From Icerya purchasi (lineage: Eukaryota > Arthropoda > Insecta > Hemiptera > Monophlebidae): a DNA stretch of 64,000 bases. Shown one piece after another: positions 20,990-33,464 of this stretch. Within the stretch, counting starts at the first letter, position 1. Each line of letters starts with the position of its first letter. A program made the position numbers and the translations under genes. Below the pieces are notes generated by a model. That model searched no databases and was not told where the DNA came from. It saw nothing but the letters and a program-made list of their open reading frames with translations. The stretch is from positions 224,115,291 to 224,179,290 of the forward strand of contig CM077115.1 of the NCBI GenBank assembly GCA_039619475.1. Direction: 5' to 3'.

Positions 20990-23045
20990 GCATTTCTGTA
21001 CCGTTGGTCGTATCTCAATTACTTAAAACCCCGTTCGACTCCATCTCCACTATGGTTCAGTAGTTCCACCGAAATTCCATCAATACCTGGTGCTTTTTTT
21101 TACTTCAAGTCTTTAAGAGCTCTATCAAACTCACTTCCAAGTATCTGGTTACCCATATTATCTGCTTCTACTTCATCTTTGTCTTCTAAAATGCTTTCAT
21201 AGGTTTTATCGTTATGTAACTCTTTTAAGTATTTCTTCCATCTATTAAGTTTATCATTTTTATTAAATATACTTTTACCCCTCTTGTCTTTGAGATTGTT
21301 ATTTCTCTTTTTTATATCACTGAAGTATTTTTTGACAATTCGGTAGGCACTTTCCAATTTACCAGATTTTAGTTGTTCTTCTATTTCATTACATATTTCA
21401 TCCATCCATTCTTTTTTTGCTTTCCTTATTGTTCTATTTAGCTCATTTCTTATTTCTTTATATTCATTTTGTTCATTACTGTTTATTTGGTTTCTAAATT
21501 TCCGTCTTTTTTAATTAACTCAATAATTTTTCCTTCTTTAAGTATTTCATTCGCCGTATTAGTTATATTATTTTTTATATTGTTCCACTGTTCTTTTAGG
21601 GTGCTTACTCCCTCCTCCTCATTTATCTTCTTCTTATTCATATTTTCTTGAAATTTTTCTTTGATATTATTGCTTTCCAGTAGTTTTAGATACCACGTAA
21701 ATTTTGTTTTCTTTTCTATTTTCTTGAATTTCCATTTACTTTTTATTATTACAAGGTTGTGATCGCTATCGGCATCGGCTCCGAGGCAGCTCAAACTATT
21801 TTTAACTTGATTCCTGAATCTTTGCTTAACCATTATATAGTCAATTTCATATCTTCGTTTATCGCCAGGCATTTTCCATGTTTATCTTCGTCTGGGATGA
21901 CTAGTAAACAGAGTATTTGTTATGACGAGAATGTGTTTTTCGCAAAACTCCATTAATCTTTGGTCTCTATCATTCCTTGTGCCTAGTCCATAATTTCCCA
22001 CAGTTGATCCGTCTTTGCCTTCGCCTACCACTGTATTCCAGTCACCCATTAAAATCAAATTTTCGTGCCCTTTGAGGTATTTTAAAGCTCCTTCTATTTC
22101 TTCATATGTTTCTTCTATTATTCGATCACAATATGTTGATGTTGACATATAAACTTGTATTATCATTGTGCCCTTTGGTTTCCTTTTTTAATTTTACCAT
22201 AATTACTCGATTGCTTATTTCATAACAACTATCCATTTTGCATACTAAATTTCCTTTTAGAATTATTCCAAGTCCTGCAATCTCAGCTCTATCACCAAAA
22301 TCGGTATTCTGCGCTCCAGAAGTCTCCGTTTTCGTCCTATTTGACTTCGCTTATTTCCATCACACTTATATCCATTCTTTCCATTTCCATTTTTAGGTTT
22401 TCTAATTTTTCTGCTTTAAGTGATCTTATGTTCCATGCTCCATATTCCTTCTCCTGTCGGGCTCGATTCTCTGGATATCCAGGGCTCCGTTGCCGGTACT
22501 TATACTTTTCCTTTCTTCTATCATCATGATGCTGTTACTCGGAAGATAATGAGGTAGTTTCCCCTTACTTTTCTCATCACAGTGTCGCAACCGATTGAAT
22601 CAATATGTGAATTTCGCCGTACAATTGTCCTAGCTTAGATTTTGCTGACATAATTTGTCTTCAGCTCCAAGAAAGTACTGGTAACAGCTATTGTCCTGTA
22701 ACAAAGACAGTAACCTTGATTTTCAAGGCTGTGGAACACCGCAGTTGACTTCTTAAGAGAAAACTCCCATCGCCGCCCTTAGGGTAGGTAACATACCTTC
22801 GTTTCTATACAGTTTGAAAAGGCCTTTCTCGAGTTGAACTCGGTACTTGCCTCTCTCAGATCCCGCATATACCGTTTGGTTTACCGACCCGGTTTCCGCC
22901 TGGGATTTTTACCCAAACTTCTTCTACCAGGTTGCTCAGCGTAGCAGGGTCGCCAGTTGCAGGCAGGTGTTGGAGTTGAAGTGGAGAGGCTATGAAATTC
23001 GCTGGGGAATTTTATATTGCGCATTATACTTCCTGGGGCGAGCCC
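20990..23045 (-). mobile_element. RTE-like LINE, endonuclease half (R1)
   Basis: Reading leftward: a GC-richer 5' untranslated part (about 22560-23045), an apurinic-type endonuclease that starts near WNIRSLKAEKLENL (about 22440), with LILMGDWNTVVGEG (22030-22070) and YEIDYIMVKQRFRNQV, SDHNLVIIK (21740-21850), a linker (NRWKKYLKELHNDK at 21210), and the first reverse transcriptase block (KKAPGIDGISVELL, 21040-21100). The frame shifts at least three times, and the rest of the reverse transcriptase and the 3' end are missing. The order and wording of the blocks fit the RTE clade. The element stops about 90 bp short of Y1, but Y1 did not split it, because no RTE 3' half appears left of 18277. Confidence 0.8.
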
Positions 23046-23046
23046 C

Positions 23047-23108
<62 letters not shown>

Positions 23109-23112
23109 ATAC
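23047..23112 (+). repeat. Compound TA/TG microsatellite
   Basis: A TA tract followed by a TG tract at the 5' boundary of the RTE-like copy. Confidence 0.9.
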
Positions 23113-23292
23113 ATATATTTACTTATTTTCGCTTTACAGTATATATGTAAAAATTAAGTTATGATTGATAATTTTATTTTTTTATGACTAGACACTAGAA
23201 TTTTATTGATTGTGTGTGGTGTTTTTAATTCCAAAAAAACAAACTTATAATTAATAATTAAAACTCGGAATGTTATGCAAAAGTTTTTACTT

Positions 23293-25024
23293 TTTTTTTT
23301 TTTAATGGGTTCGTCAAAACAGACATCGGCCCAAGAAGAGGTAAAAGGATGAGAAGTGGAATAAGATATTTACGCAATCAGATATAGAGGATGAAAAAGA
23401 CTCAAGTTCCGGCCGAAGGCGATGGCAAGGCGAGAACAAAAGATGCCTAATAAGGAGTTGGAAGGCTAATTAATAAAAGAGAAGGGTAGAAGGAAGAACG
23501 TTCGGAAGCGATACGGGTGCGCTCAAATAAAATGTGATCAACCTCTCTTATAGAATTGTGAGAGAAATGGAGAAGAGTGGAGAGGGGGTTAGAGAGAAAT
23601 GTAATAGAGATGCAGGAAGCAAACAGTATCCAAAGCGTAGGCGACAAATTTGCAGAAAGAGTTGAACGTCGCATGGAGGAAAAATTAAAAAACCAGGGAT
23701 AAAATGATAAATTTGGCTGGATAAAGAGATAAAAGGAATCCGGATTTGAAAATGAGGAGGAGCACGAGTTCAACCATAGTCTGGAATGAGCTGATATGGA
23801 GAGGATATTAATATTGTAGGATGAAATGAGAAATTTATGGGTAGAACGGGATGAACGGTCTAGTATATTGATGTCGTTACCTTCGATTCTGGAGTATCCA
23901 GGAATGCACAGTAGGTCAATTTGGATAGAGTGAGAAAGGAAAGTGTTATGGATGAGAGAACGTATGAGAAGGATTACATAATCAGCAAATGGAGAAGGAA
24001 AGAAGACGAGATGGCTTGTGAGACACTACGGGAAACTAATATAATAAAGACTTTATGAGAAACCAGGAAAGAAGCAATAAAAAGGACGTCACGCAGGATA
24101 ACCGTACTCGGCATACAAAACTGAACAGAAGAAAGGAAGTTTAAAGGTCTCTGAATAATTTGAGAAAGAACAAAAAAAGGTGGGACTTTTGGAGCCATCA
24201 GTAAAGATAGCAAAGTGGATAGGGAAAAGAGAGCCTAAGGTACTTAAAAACTCTGATTTAACAACACGTTGAAGGATAAGTTTTGTGGGGAAATTTGAGA
24301 ATAGGTAATTAATAGGACGCGTAGGAGGATGAAAAAACTGAAAAAAAGTAATGAAAACTGAGAGAGACGAATGGAAATGAGAGGTAGTTTTGGATTTTTG
24401 TTGGTGGAAAATTGCACGTTGCGGTAAATAGAAGAATCGGAATTAACAACTGGAGGAAAAAGAAATAGGTAGACGTTTAATTAGAAAACGGTAGCCTAGA
24501 TAAGACATTCGAATGAAAAGAGGAGTGATGAGTGATTCGGCATGTAAAGCGGGGATAGGAGTAGACTTTTTGGCTCTCAGACAGGGGGAAGACAAATATT
24601 TTGGACGCGGTCGAGTTTGATGAGCAAGGACCCGGAGGAATTTTCATAGATGAAACAACAATAATCAAGGATAGAACGAATGGAAGATTTGTAGAGCATT
24701 AATAGAATGCATGGATCTCCACCCCCCGATTGGTGTGGGAGAGAGACTTTATCAGGTTGAGCATTTTGAGGGAAGACAGGTAGAGATGGTGAATGTGATT
24801 ATCGAAGGAAAGGCGGCTGTCCAGAAAAATGCCTAAATAGCGGAAAGAGGAAGAAAGAGGAAAGAGAGGGATGAAAAGGACGAAGAGTAAACAAAACTAG
24901 AAAGGATTTAATCGATGAGATTGAAAGATGGATATTTGATAAAGAATTTTTTCTAATGATTTTTAAAGAATTTTGAATCTGGGAGTTAGCGACAAAAATA
25001 TGGTGATGGGACGAGTAGATCAGG
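23293..25024 (-). mobile_element. Family X LINE, decayed copy (X4)
   Basis: Minus-strand copy. The 3' end has the family motif GACGAACCCA plus an A-tail (T-run 23291-23303). Going 5' there is EVDHILFERT (decayed knuckle), RRSTLSANLSPTLW, an RNase H remnant (SLLMAPKVPPF, SSVQFCMPSTVILRDVLFI) and scattered reverse transcriptase thumb and palm sequence up to about 25020. Flanks 23281-23292 and 25025-25036 read AAGTTTTTACTT and AAGTGTTTACTT, a likely 12-bp target duplication with one change. Many frameshifts; older than J1 or the mariner. Confidence 0.8.
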
Positions 25025-25036
25025 AAGTGTTTACTT

Positions 25037-26395
25037 CTGCTGGTTGAAATTGTTATATTTGCATCCTATCGATATTGTCCGTTTGCTATGAAAAAATGAA
25101 AAGCGAAGTCTGTGTGTTCATTAGGAAATAGCTGAATCGTTTTTTTGCGTTATAATAATGGAGCCAGACCGCTCGAAAAATACCCCTTCGTTCATTATAT
25201 TTTAGAGTTATTGAAATGAATTATTAAAAGAAAATCTATTTCCAATACAAACCCTATTCCTTTTGAAATAATAATAGAACGTTTCATGTGTAGCTTAATT
25301 AGAAAATACGTTTAATGACTTCTTTTTCCGCGGATTATATTTACTTTTGTCGTGTGTTTCTTCTGTAATAGCTATCGTCGCAGTGACTTTTGTTACCAGG
25401 TGGAGCTGGCTGAGGAATGTTTTTTTGGTATTTTTCGTACCGTTCCACCTTCAGGCGAAGCGAGATTTTTAATTAGCCCGAGCGCAGGTGTGTCGGCCAC
25501 TTGGTGGATTTAGTAGTCGAAAATGTGTGGTCAGTTGAAGATAGATCGATGCATTTGAATAAGCACAGCGGTTGCGTAGTTCCACTTCCGGATTTTACTC
25601 CTGACTGAGTATCGATTTTCCTGGGGCAGGGGGGGGGTCGCATGCGGGGCTTCTTAAAACTTACGCTGAATGAAACGAAGTGCTTTTAAAAGAATTAGTA
25701 TTTCTCGTTCTATGGTGCGTGTTTCCTTATCGGTAATTTATTGTTTCGCCTACATCTACCGGCGCTCACAGAGAGAGACGTTTCTCTAATATTATAGTAT
25801 TTCGACGCTAGTTCCCTGTTGTTTTAAATTTTTCTAATTCAATTTTAATTTTTTTCATCTGCGACCTTATTAATATCGACTTATATTTGTCGATGTTCTG
25901 CCAAGTGATGCACACTGTTGATGAGGATTATTCAGTCCGTAACCAATCAGTGTTCCATCAAATTTTCTTCGATTATTTTTATATTACAATTTTTTGTTGT
26001 TGTTGTTTTTCACTTATCTGAAATTCGAGAGCATTGTAATTTTACGTTACATTCATTTTACACTCCGATTTTCATTTACTTTCTCAAATCTTACCCGCGG
26101 ATATGTGTAATATTTTTCATGCTGCTTATTTTTCTTCATCAAAATATTCCAGACACTGGACAATTCGAATACATTTATAATAATCCCGCTACTCCGATTG
26201 CTTTTGGCCCGCAACTTGTTCCTTGACCGATTGAACTTGAATTTTATTTCTCATCTTTTGCTCCTGGCTTCTTTTTTTTTTTTGTAGTGTCTTTCTGTAG
26301 CACATTTCCCGTTTTACTTTAGTAATTCTTTCGCTTAACGGTGTTCTTTTCGCTTTTTTCTGTCTCCGCTCGATTTCGTCCTTTCCTTCATTCCC
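25037..26395. other. Noncoding stretch, nothing recognised
   Basis: No supported coding region. A short G-run lies near 25629-25635. This may be host intergenic or intronic sequence. Confidence 0.5.
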
Positions 26396-26831
26396 AATAT
26401 ATATATATATAAACTCGGCCATCTTGGCCTCGCACGGGGCTGTGCCCCTTGACCCCTCTTGCTTTCATTTCTGTCTCTTTCTCTTCTATACTTTGTATAA
26501 AATGATCAAAATTTACAACGTAATTCTTACTGGCATCAACACACACAAAAAATAACATAACCACAAAAATCCTATTCTAACATTTACCTTCCGTTATATA
26601 AAATTAAGACTTTTTTTCGTTACATTTTTCATTACATATTTCATTACATAAAATTGTGACATTTTTTAAATAACAATAACAAAAATCCTACAAAATATAA
26701 CAAACGTTACATAAAATTGGGACATTTTTCTGGGACATTTTTGGGACATTTTTTTGGGACATTTAGCGTTACATAAAATTGGGACATTTTTTCAAATGGG
26801 GGGTAGCCTAAGAATTACGTTGTAATTAATA
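26396..26831 (+). repeat. Repeat A, copy A3
   Basis: A unit of about 435 bp: TA tract, AACTCGGCC, two GC-rich palindromes (GGCCATCTTGGCC with one mismatch; GGGGCTGTGCCCC), a pyrimidine block CTTTCATTTCTGTCTCTTTC, ATACAAAGTAT-type palindrome (ACTTTGTATAAAATGATC), TTTACAACGTAATTCTTACTGG, several ACATAAAATTGGGACATTTTT units, GGGGGGTAGCCTAAG and AATTACGTTGTAATTAA. The last piece is an inverse of the internal TTTACAACGTAATTCTTA. Noncoding. Confidence 0.88.
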
Positions 26832-27268
26832 TGTATATATATATATATATATAAACTCGGCCATTTTGGCCTCGCAAGGGGCTGTGCCCCTTGACCCCTC
26901 TTGCTTTCATTTCTGTCTCTTTCTCTTCTATACTTTGTATAAAATGATCAAAATTTACAATGTAATTCTTACTGGAATCAACACAAAAAAAATATAACAA
27001 CCACAAAAGTCCTATTCTAACATTTAACTTTCATTATATAAAATTAAGACATTTTTTCGTTACATTTTTCGTTACATTTTTCGTTACATATTTCATTACA
27101 TAAAATTGTGACATTTTTAAAATAACAATAACAAAAATCCTATAAAATATAACAAACGTTACATAAAATTGGGACATTTTTTTGGGACATTGTGCGTTAC
27201 ATAAAATTGGGACATTTTTTCGAATGGGGGGTAGCCTAAGAATTACATTGTAATTAATATATATGTAT
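26832..27268 (+). repeat. Repeat A, copy A4, tandem to A3
   Basis: A second unit in the same direction, joined to A3 through a shared TA tract (about 26826-26852). More than 90 percent alike by eye, with differences mainly in the number of GGGACATTTTT units. The tandem arrangement through TA runs suggests insertion at, or recombination between, TA microsatellites. Confidence 0.88.
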
Positions 27269-28449
27269 TGTTACGGGCTTTGAATTTAATTGAATGTAAT
27301 AGGTCTAATGCTTTTGTGTTTATTAGATGCTTGCAACATCTCTTAGTTTATTCGCTCTAGTACAAGCTTTAATGATAGCAGAGGCTTTTGATGATAGCTT
27401 ATAATTCTCGCTGCAATATATTCTCTTTAACGCTTGTTATCTCTTTCCAGCTCCTACCCTAACATTGTTTACATCACTATTCCTTCTAATCTCTCTCGTC
27501 TTCTTCTAACATAATATCCATCTATGTGTCTTCTAAACACGACCTTCGACACTTTCTTTTTCATTCTTTTCTCTATTCTATCCTAAAACCAGTGGCGGTT
27601 GGGTTTTCTTTTTTAGACTTGCTCCTATCTACCGGTATTATCTTGAAGACTTGTGTATTATTTCAGATAACACGGTGCTCTTCAATTTCTTTCTCGGCTA
27701 TTTTCGGTAGCGATCGTATTTCCATTTTAATCGTTCGTCCTGCCGGTGGAATCCATAAAGCACATAGACTGGGCTCTAAAAAACATTTTTTTTTTCTTTT
27801 TCTATCTGTTGATTCTTTGCTTGCTAACATTTCAGCTGTTTACCGCTATTTTTTTCACACATTTTATTTATTCTTTCTTTGTATATATGCTACTTCTTAT
27901 ATGTTTTCTAATCCCTGACCGCCTTTTTTGAATGTAACGTTAGGCTATAGCCGCTTCACTTTCAGAAAGCTTAATTCTTCGAATTAAGGTAATTTTCTCA
28001 CTCAGGTAACTGACTACATTTCGTTCAAATTTTCATACTTCCGCTTTTAATACTAACCGAATACATTATCGGTATACCCTTTCTTAATTTCTAAAACATT
28101 TCTTTATATTTTTAATACAAAGCAGGAACAACGCTTTCTTCCTTGAATTGTAGAATCCCCCTTACGTCTCCTATTTACATGGCTTCGTGCTAAAACTTTC
28201 CGAAAGTGTACTTAATAAGCGCATAATCTGCTGTCTGAATCATACTAAAGTGTTTCCTTCGGATATGTTTGTTTTTCGGCCACACACTTCCCTCTTAATT
28301 AAATTATTTATTTCTTTTTTCGTCTCTGATCCTACAGAAATTTTTCGCGGGCCTCTTGTGTATTTCCCACGCGCTTTTGTTGATATTCATCTTTCTACGT
28401 TGTCGGGTAAATTGACGGCAATTGACATTCCGATCATCCGATTTCTTCT
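27269..28449. other. Unassigned pyrimidine-rich stretch
   Basis: A TGTTACGGGC start near 27270 resembles some LTR ends, but no matching second end was found. On the minus strand a K/E-rich open stretch of about 80 codons lies near 27590-27830 and could be a LINE ORF1 relic. No product can be named. Confidence 0.35.
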
Positions 28450-30690
28450 TCTTTTTTAAGGTGCTATATCCTCATCGGACTTTAGGCTGTTGACATGAAG
28501 ATGATTTTTTTCTGTTTTTCCCGATTCCTGGCTGTATGGATTGTTTCTTCTGTTGCATGGTTTGTCCAATTTTTTATGTTTTCAAGCCACGTCGTATTCT
28601 TCCTACCAATTCATCTTTTTTCTTCGATCTGTCCAAGTAAAACTGTCCTCAATAGCTGATATTTAGGGCTACGTATTATATGTCCAAAGGATTTTAGTTT
28701 CCTTTTTTTTATTGTATTCACCAGTTCCCGATTTTTGTCCATGCGCAGCAGTACTTCTGAATTTTTTATCTTCTCCGTTCATGGCATCTTAAGTATTCTT
28801 CGGTAGCACCACATTTCGAAGGCTTCTAAGTTTTCCTTTGTCATTGCCGTTTTCAGTGTCCGTGTCTCGCATCCGTATAATAGCCGTGACCATATGTAGC
28901 ATTTGAGAACTCTCAATTTCAGCGGTATCTTGTGACGTTTTTAGATGTTAGTACTTTCTTCCAATCACCAAAAGCATCTCTTGCTGTCGCTATGCGTATC
29001 TTTATTTCTTCATCCGGATCTGCCTTCTTATTTATCCGACATCCCAATTATTTGTACCGGGTCATCTTTTCAATGTTTTTTCCTGATAATTTGAGCTGTA
29101 TATTGCCCAATTTTTCTTCGCTACTTATCATCATCTTTGTTTTTTCGGTGTTAATTGAAAATCCGTATCTTCTACTTATCTTATTGACACTATTTAATAA
29201 TTCCTGGAGGTCAGGCAATGACTCCAGCACTGTGTCATCTGCGTATCTAATATTGTTTAAGATTTTAATTCTTACTCCTATATGTTTTTCCTGTAAAGCC
29301 CCTCAGAAGATTATGTTTGAATATATATTGAAAAGCAATGGTGATAGCTTGCAGCGCCTTGTCTTACACCACGTTTGATATGAATCTGTGTTATGAGTCA
29401 TTATTCCCAATCAGCACAAATGCTGTCTGATTTCAGTATCTTTATCAGTCTTATATCCAAGTTATCTAAATCAATCTGTTCCAACATTTGTATTAGCTGG
29501 TGTACTTTATCAAAAGCTTTTCCAAAGTCAGTGAAGCAAGTATACACTGGTTTGCGAAATTGTCGACCTTACTGAAGTAATAATTGGATGCAATACAGTG
29601 CTTCTCTAGTTCCCATACCAGACCTGAATCCGAATTGTTCCTTGCCAATTATTTCTTCACATTTTTCATTTGTATCCTTTTCTGAATTATCCTTAGTAAT
29701 ACTTTAAATAAATGCGACATCAGGCTAATTAATCTAAAGTCTCCACAAGTGTCCGTTTTCTTCTTTTTGGGAATTGTAATAATTTTTGACTGCATCCATC
29801 CTTGTGGTATTATATTTCACTTTGCGTCTTTGTTAGTTTTGCGATGTTCCTCCAATAACTTAGGCAAATCAGCGGGTACTCCGTCGAGACCCGAAGCTTT
29901 TCGTACTGGTGTATTCTTCAAGGCCTCTTCTACTTCAGACTGTATAGTCTCTAAACCGGGGTTATTATATTCCTGTTTGTCTGCTATATCTTCTCTATTA
30001 TCATCGTAAAGTTTCTCAATATAATCTGTCCACATTTCGATTAGGATGTGCTGTTCAGTAACTATGTTTCCCTTAGAATTCTTCGTAATATACATATATG
30101 GTTGCCTCTTTGGTTTATAGATTTTAGCCGTCTCTTTTAGCTTTTTGTGTAACCGTAATTCCTCATGTTTATCTATTATGTCTTCAATTTCCGTAACATG
30201 ATTTCTGATAACGCAATTCTTTTGCTTTTTTTACAGCACTTTTAATTTGTTTCTGAATTATTTTATACCTGCAATTATCTCTATCTTTTTGTATTTTCTC
30301 CTTTCTTCAATTAGATTCAGTATTTCTTGCATTATCCACGGATTTTTCGTTTTCTGAATACTACTTCCGAGAACCGTTTCTGCTGTTTGTAATACACTAT
30401 ACTTCTTAGCTTCTTACTGTCTTTCTTCACATCATCCATGTCTAATTCCGTAATCTTTTGCATTTCCTTTTTAATAGTATCCCTCCATTTCACTTTGATT
30501 TCTACTTGGTTTAATTTCAGCATGTTTGTGAATTGTTTCTTGACGTTTTTAGTTCTTTTTAGGCGTATTTTAATTTTTGCAGCCAAGAGTACATGATCAG
30601 AATTGGCATCTGCGCTCGGAAACGTTTTGACTGCTTTTATGTCATTTCTAAATCTTTCATTAATCATAATATAGTTAATCTAATTTCTTC
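28450..30690 (-). mobile_element. RTE-like LINE, decayed copy (R2)
   Basis: Reading leftward: end of the endonuclease (MINERFRNDIKAV, SDHVLLAAKIKIRLKRT), linker, reverse transcriptase (KKNTPVRKASGLDGVPADLPKLL near 29890; IRYADDTVLESLPDL with the active site near 29240; YGFSINTEKTKMM), and the C-terminal region KLKSFGHIIRSPKYQLLRTVLLGQIEEKR (about 28620-28700), which is typical of RTE proteins. Stops and frameshifts are frequent. The 5' endonuclease half is missing. It has the 3' half that R1 lacks, but differs enough to be a separate copy. Confidence 0.8.
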
Positions 30691-31570
30691 TTATTAATTG
30701 GGTACCAGAGAAATCTGGGAAGGTAAAGGCGGCTGAGAGAAAGGAACTGGCTCCCCTTCTCTCATTAGTACCGTTGGACTTTGTACATTGTGAATCTTAA
30801 CTTCACAATTCCCAACGCCCTGTCAAGGGCATGGAACTTACTTTACTTACTTACATCTGAGTTATCCGTGGGAGCCTTCCAGGTATATCATCTCCTATTA
30901 GGCAGTTAAAACCGTGTGTTCATAATTATCAGTCTTTTCTCTGGGCAGTACTGAATTAATCGTTCTCCGCGATCATTTCTCTCACCTAATCTATACTGTC
31001 CTATACACTACTTTTCTCCTCTTCTGGCTGTGTAATACGTTTCTTCTTATACTAGATCGTTGCCATTCCCGCAATTTTTCTTCGTCTAAATCTGTTCTTC
31101 TTTTCGTCCTTGTTCATTCATCTTTAAACAATATGCTCATATTAATCTCGCTACATCTTATACTATCACGAACACCTTAATTGCCTTTTTTCCTTCTCTC
31201 CGTCAGTAGAGGACTAAACTTGTTAAAAGTCTGTTCACTACTTCGATGCTTATATTTTTATTTTTGAAAGTTCATTATGTGTTCTAAATTGGATGCTGCA
31301 CCTTGAGATCTCTTCTTTCTAAATTAGATGTAATTCCAAATGATCTTGCCTCTGTCACTGCCTCAATTCCCTAAAATCCGCTCTTATTCTGGAAATTCTT
31401 ATGCAGTACATCTCCCTTGCCTATTCGAGAATTTTATTTATAGACTTTCCCCCATTTCAGATATTTCTCCATTTGGTTTTCCAAAATTGTTCAACGCACT
31501 ATTTTTAAAAGATTATTGCTCCCTTTTTTGTTCCCTAAGGAAATGTTAAATAAGAGTATGAGCAAAAATT
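30691..31570. other. Unassigned; weak family X-like traces
   Basis: 30700-30860 holds a GC-richer segment with a GTAAGTAAGTAAAG-type simple repeat (in complement), not recognised. 31020-31560 is pyrimidine-rich on the plus strand, with stretches such as SLLSKLDVIPNDLASVTAS that may be a worn family X thumb region. I would not rely on it. Confidence 0.25.
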
Positions 31571-33371
31571 GTAGATATCCAGGTGAACAGAAATAAGAAT
31601 AAATTAATAATATAAAAAAAATTCATTTCCCTAAACATCCGGAGTGTTAGCGATTTTATTTTTTTCACAAATACATACGCGGCTACAATTTACGTTTTCG
31701 GATTTTAAATGGAGCCTGCAAAACAAGGTAAAATTTATTATCGCGTAATATTAACAACATAATCTGCCTTCAGAAAAAGTATCAATGAAAAAACAAAAAC
31801 ATAAGCCAGTCTCTGGTTAGACTCACTGTGCAAACAGCTGGAAATTATAGTGGAGGCCGTAGAATAGTATAGTAGAAGACAAAGAAACTGATAAACAGAG
31901 ACGGAAGTGAAGAAAAGGTGGCGTTCAAAAGAAAAAATGAAATTTAAGAAAAGTCTAAATGGCGAAGAGTTGAATTTTTTTTGCTTTCAGCAATTCCCAC
32001 CAACGCAGCTAGTAATAAGGTAAAAAACGATTATTTTCTTTGCATGTTTACGAGTCTGCGATAAAGTACAGATATTCGTGGTTTTCATAACAGTCTGTCA
32101 TTTGTCAACAAGATCTGAACAAAGAGGCCGTAACAATTCACAATCGCGTAAGAGCAGTTTGTCGTTATTATTTTATAACTAAATTCTGTCCGATAAACAT
32201 AGCTACAATTTATACAGTATTATCCGAGAAGACTTTTATTCCTGTCAGGTGCATTAAATGTTACACGGTTCCGTTAATTTCCTATTATTATTTCCGTCTT
32301 CTAAGTTTTCTTCTTTTATTTCTTCGGAAGCGTTTGGAATCTGAAATTTATGGAAAACTTTAGAAACTGTAAAATTTTAATTCCGAATGTTTATAAAGTT
32401 GAAATAATAAAATTACAAAAAACACAAAAATAATGCTGACATCTGTAATAATAAACATGCTCATTTCATTACGATAATATTAAGAGTAAACGTTATTTTA
32501 AACGGTACGAAACTATAAAACCGCTAAATTACAATTTTAATAATTTTATAATTGAATCGAATATCATCATGGACACAACCAGTTAATAATTCAAACAGTC
32601 GAGATCAGGATCAATATTTACAATATTTTATATAGGATAACGTTTGGCTAATGATTAATAAGCAAATATATATATATATTTATTCATTTATTTATTTTTA
32701 AATAATATTTCATATCACAATCTAGCAAACAATGCTATTTAAATATATTTTTAGTTATATGCTGTCACGAGAGTAGAAACACTTACTGGTACTTAACCGA
32801 TATTCATGACCTTACAAAAAGTCTAGGGGTTTATAATGCTTTAGTGCGCAGTTGGTGTCCAATAATTTTATAGTTCAATTTTTCGGCTGTGTTTCCAGTC
32901 TGCATGCAAGTTTTCAGTGTTTTATAATAACAAATTGTGCACGACGGACCTGTTATCATCTTCAATATTTTGTTCTAGAATGTTTGCATTATTTTTATAT
33001 TTGTTGATTCAGTGCTCTGCACTCCATACTTCGAACGTGGTCCAATGACAGTTTGAACTGTTTGTATTATCCGTTCCACACAAGTACATCACCACCATCT
33101 TTCGGTTAATGGGATTCCTTCGTTCACCAATTGAGTCGCCACCGTGTGCTTCACCGCGTACCTGCTACAGAATGCTTCATTTCAAAGTCACTGCGGGCTT
33201 ACATATTAATAATTGCAAATGCCATGTTAAGTTTCTCGTAGAATTTGGTCCTTTTTATATTTTTTATGCTTCTCGTTTCTCTCCTTATTACGTCTTTTCA
33301 ATTTGGAATATTAAAGTAGAACTGTTGCAGCCTTAAGCTGAATAGATATCCTCTTGAAGGCTTGCTGGACT

Positions 33372-33403
<32 letters not shown>

Positions 33404-33464
33404 CTCGTACATATATATATATGTAATAAAAATATTGCGCTATTTTCAGAAATTTAATTAAATA
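31571..33464. other. Noncoding stretch, TA microsatellite
   Basis: No gene or known repeat seen. An interrupted TA microsatellite spans about 33373-33430, just before the X5 LINE. Confidence 0.5.

Noticed and set aside
20890..23045. Y1 splitting the RTE-like element
   Set aside because: The RTE 3' half does not resume on the other side of Y1, and the RTE sequence ends about 90 bp from the Y1 duplication.
22847..23164. 105-codon plus-strand frame
   Set aside because: Antisense to the RTE 5' untranslated part and continues through a TA/TG microsatellite.
27270..27530. LTR retrotransposon starting TGTTACGGGC
   Set aside because: No second LTR, primer-binding site or gag/pol coding found nearby.
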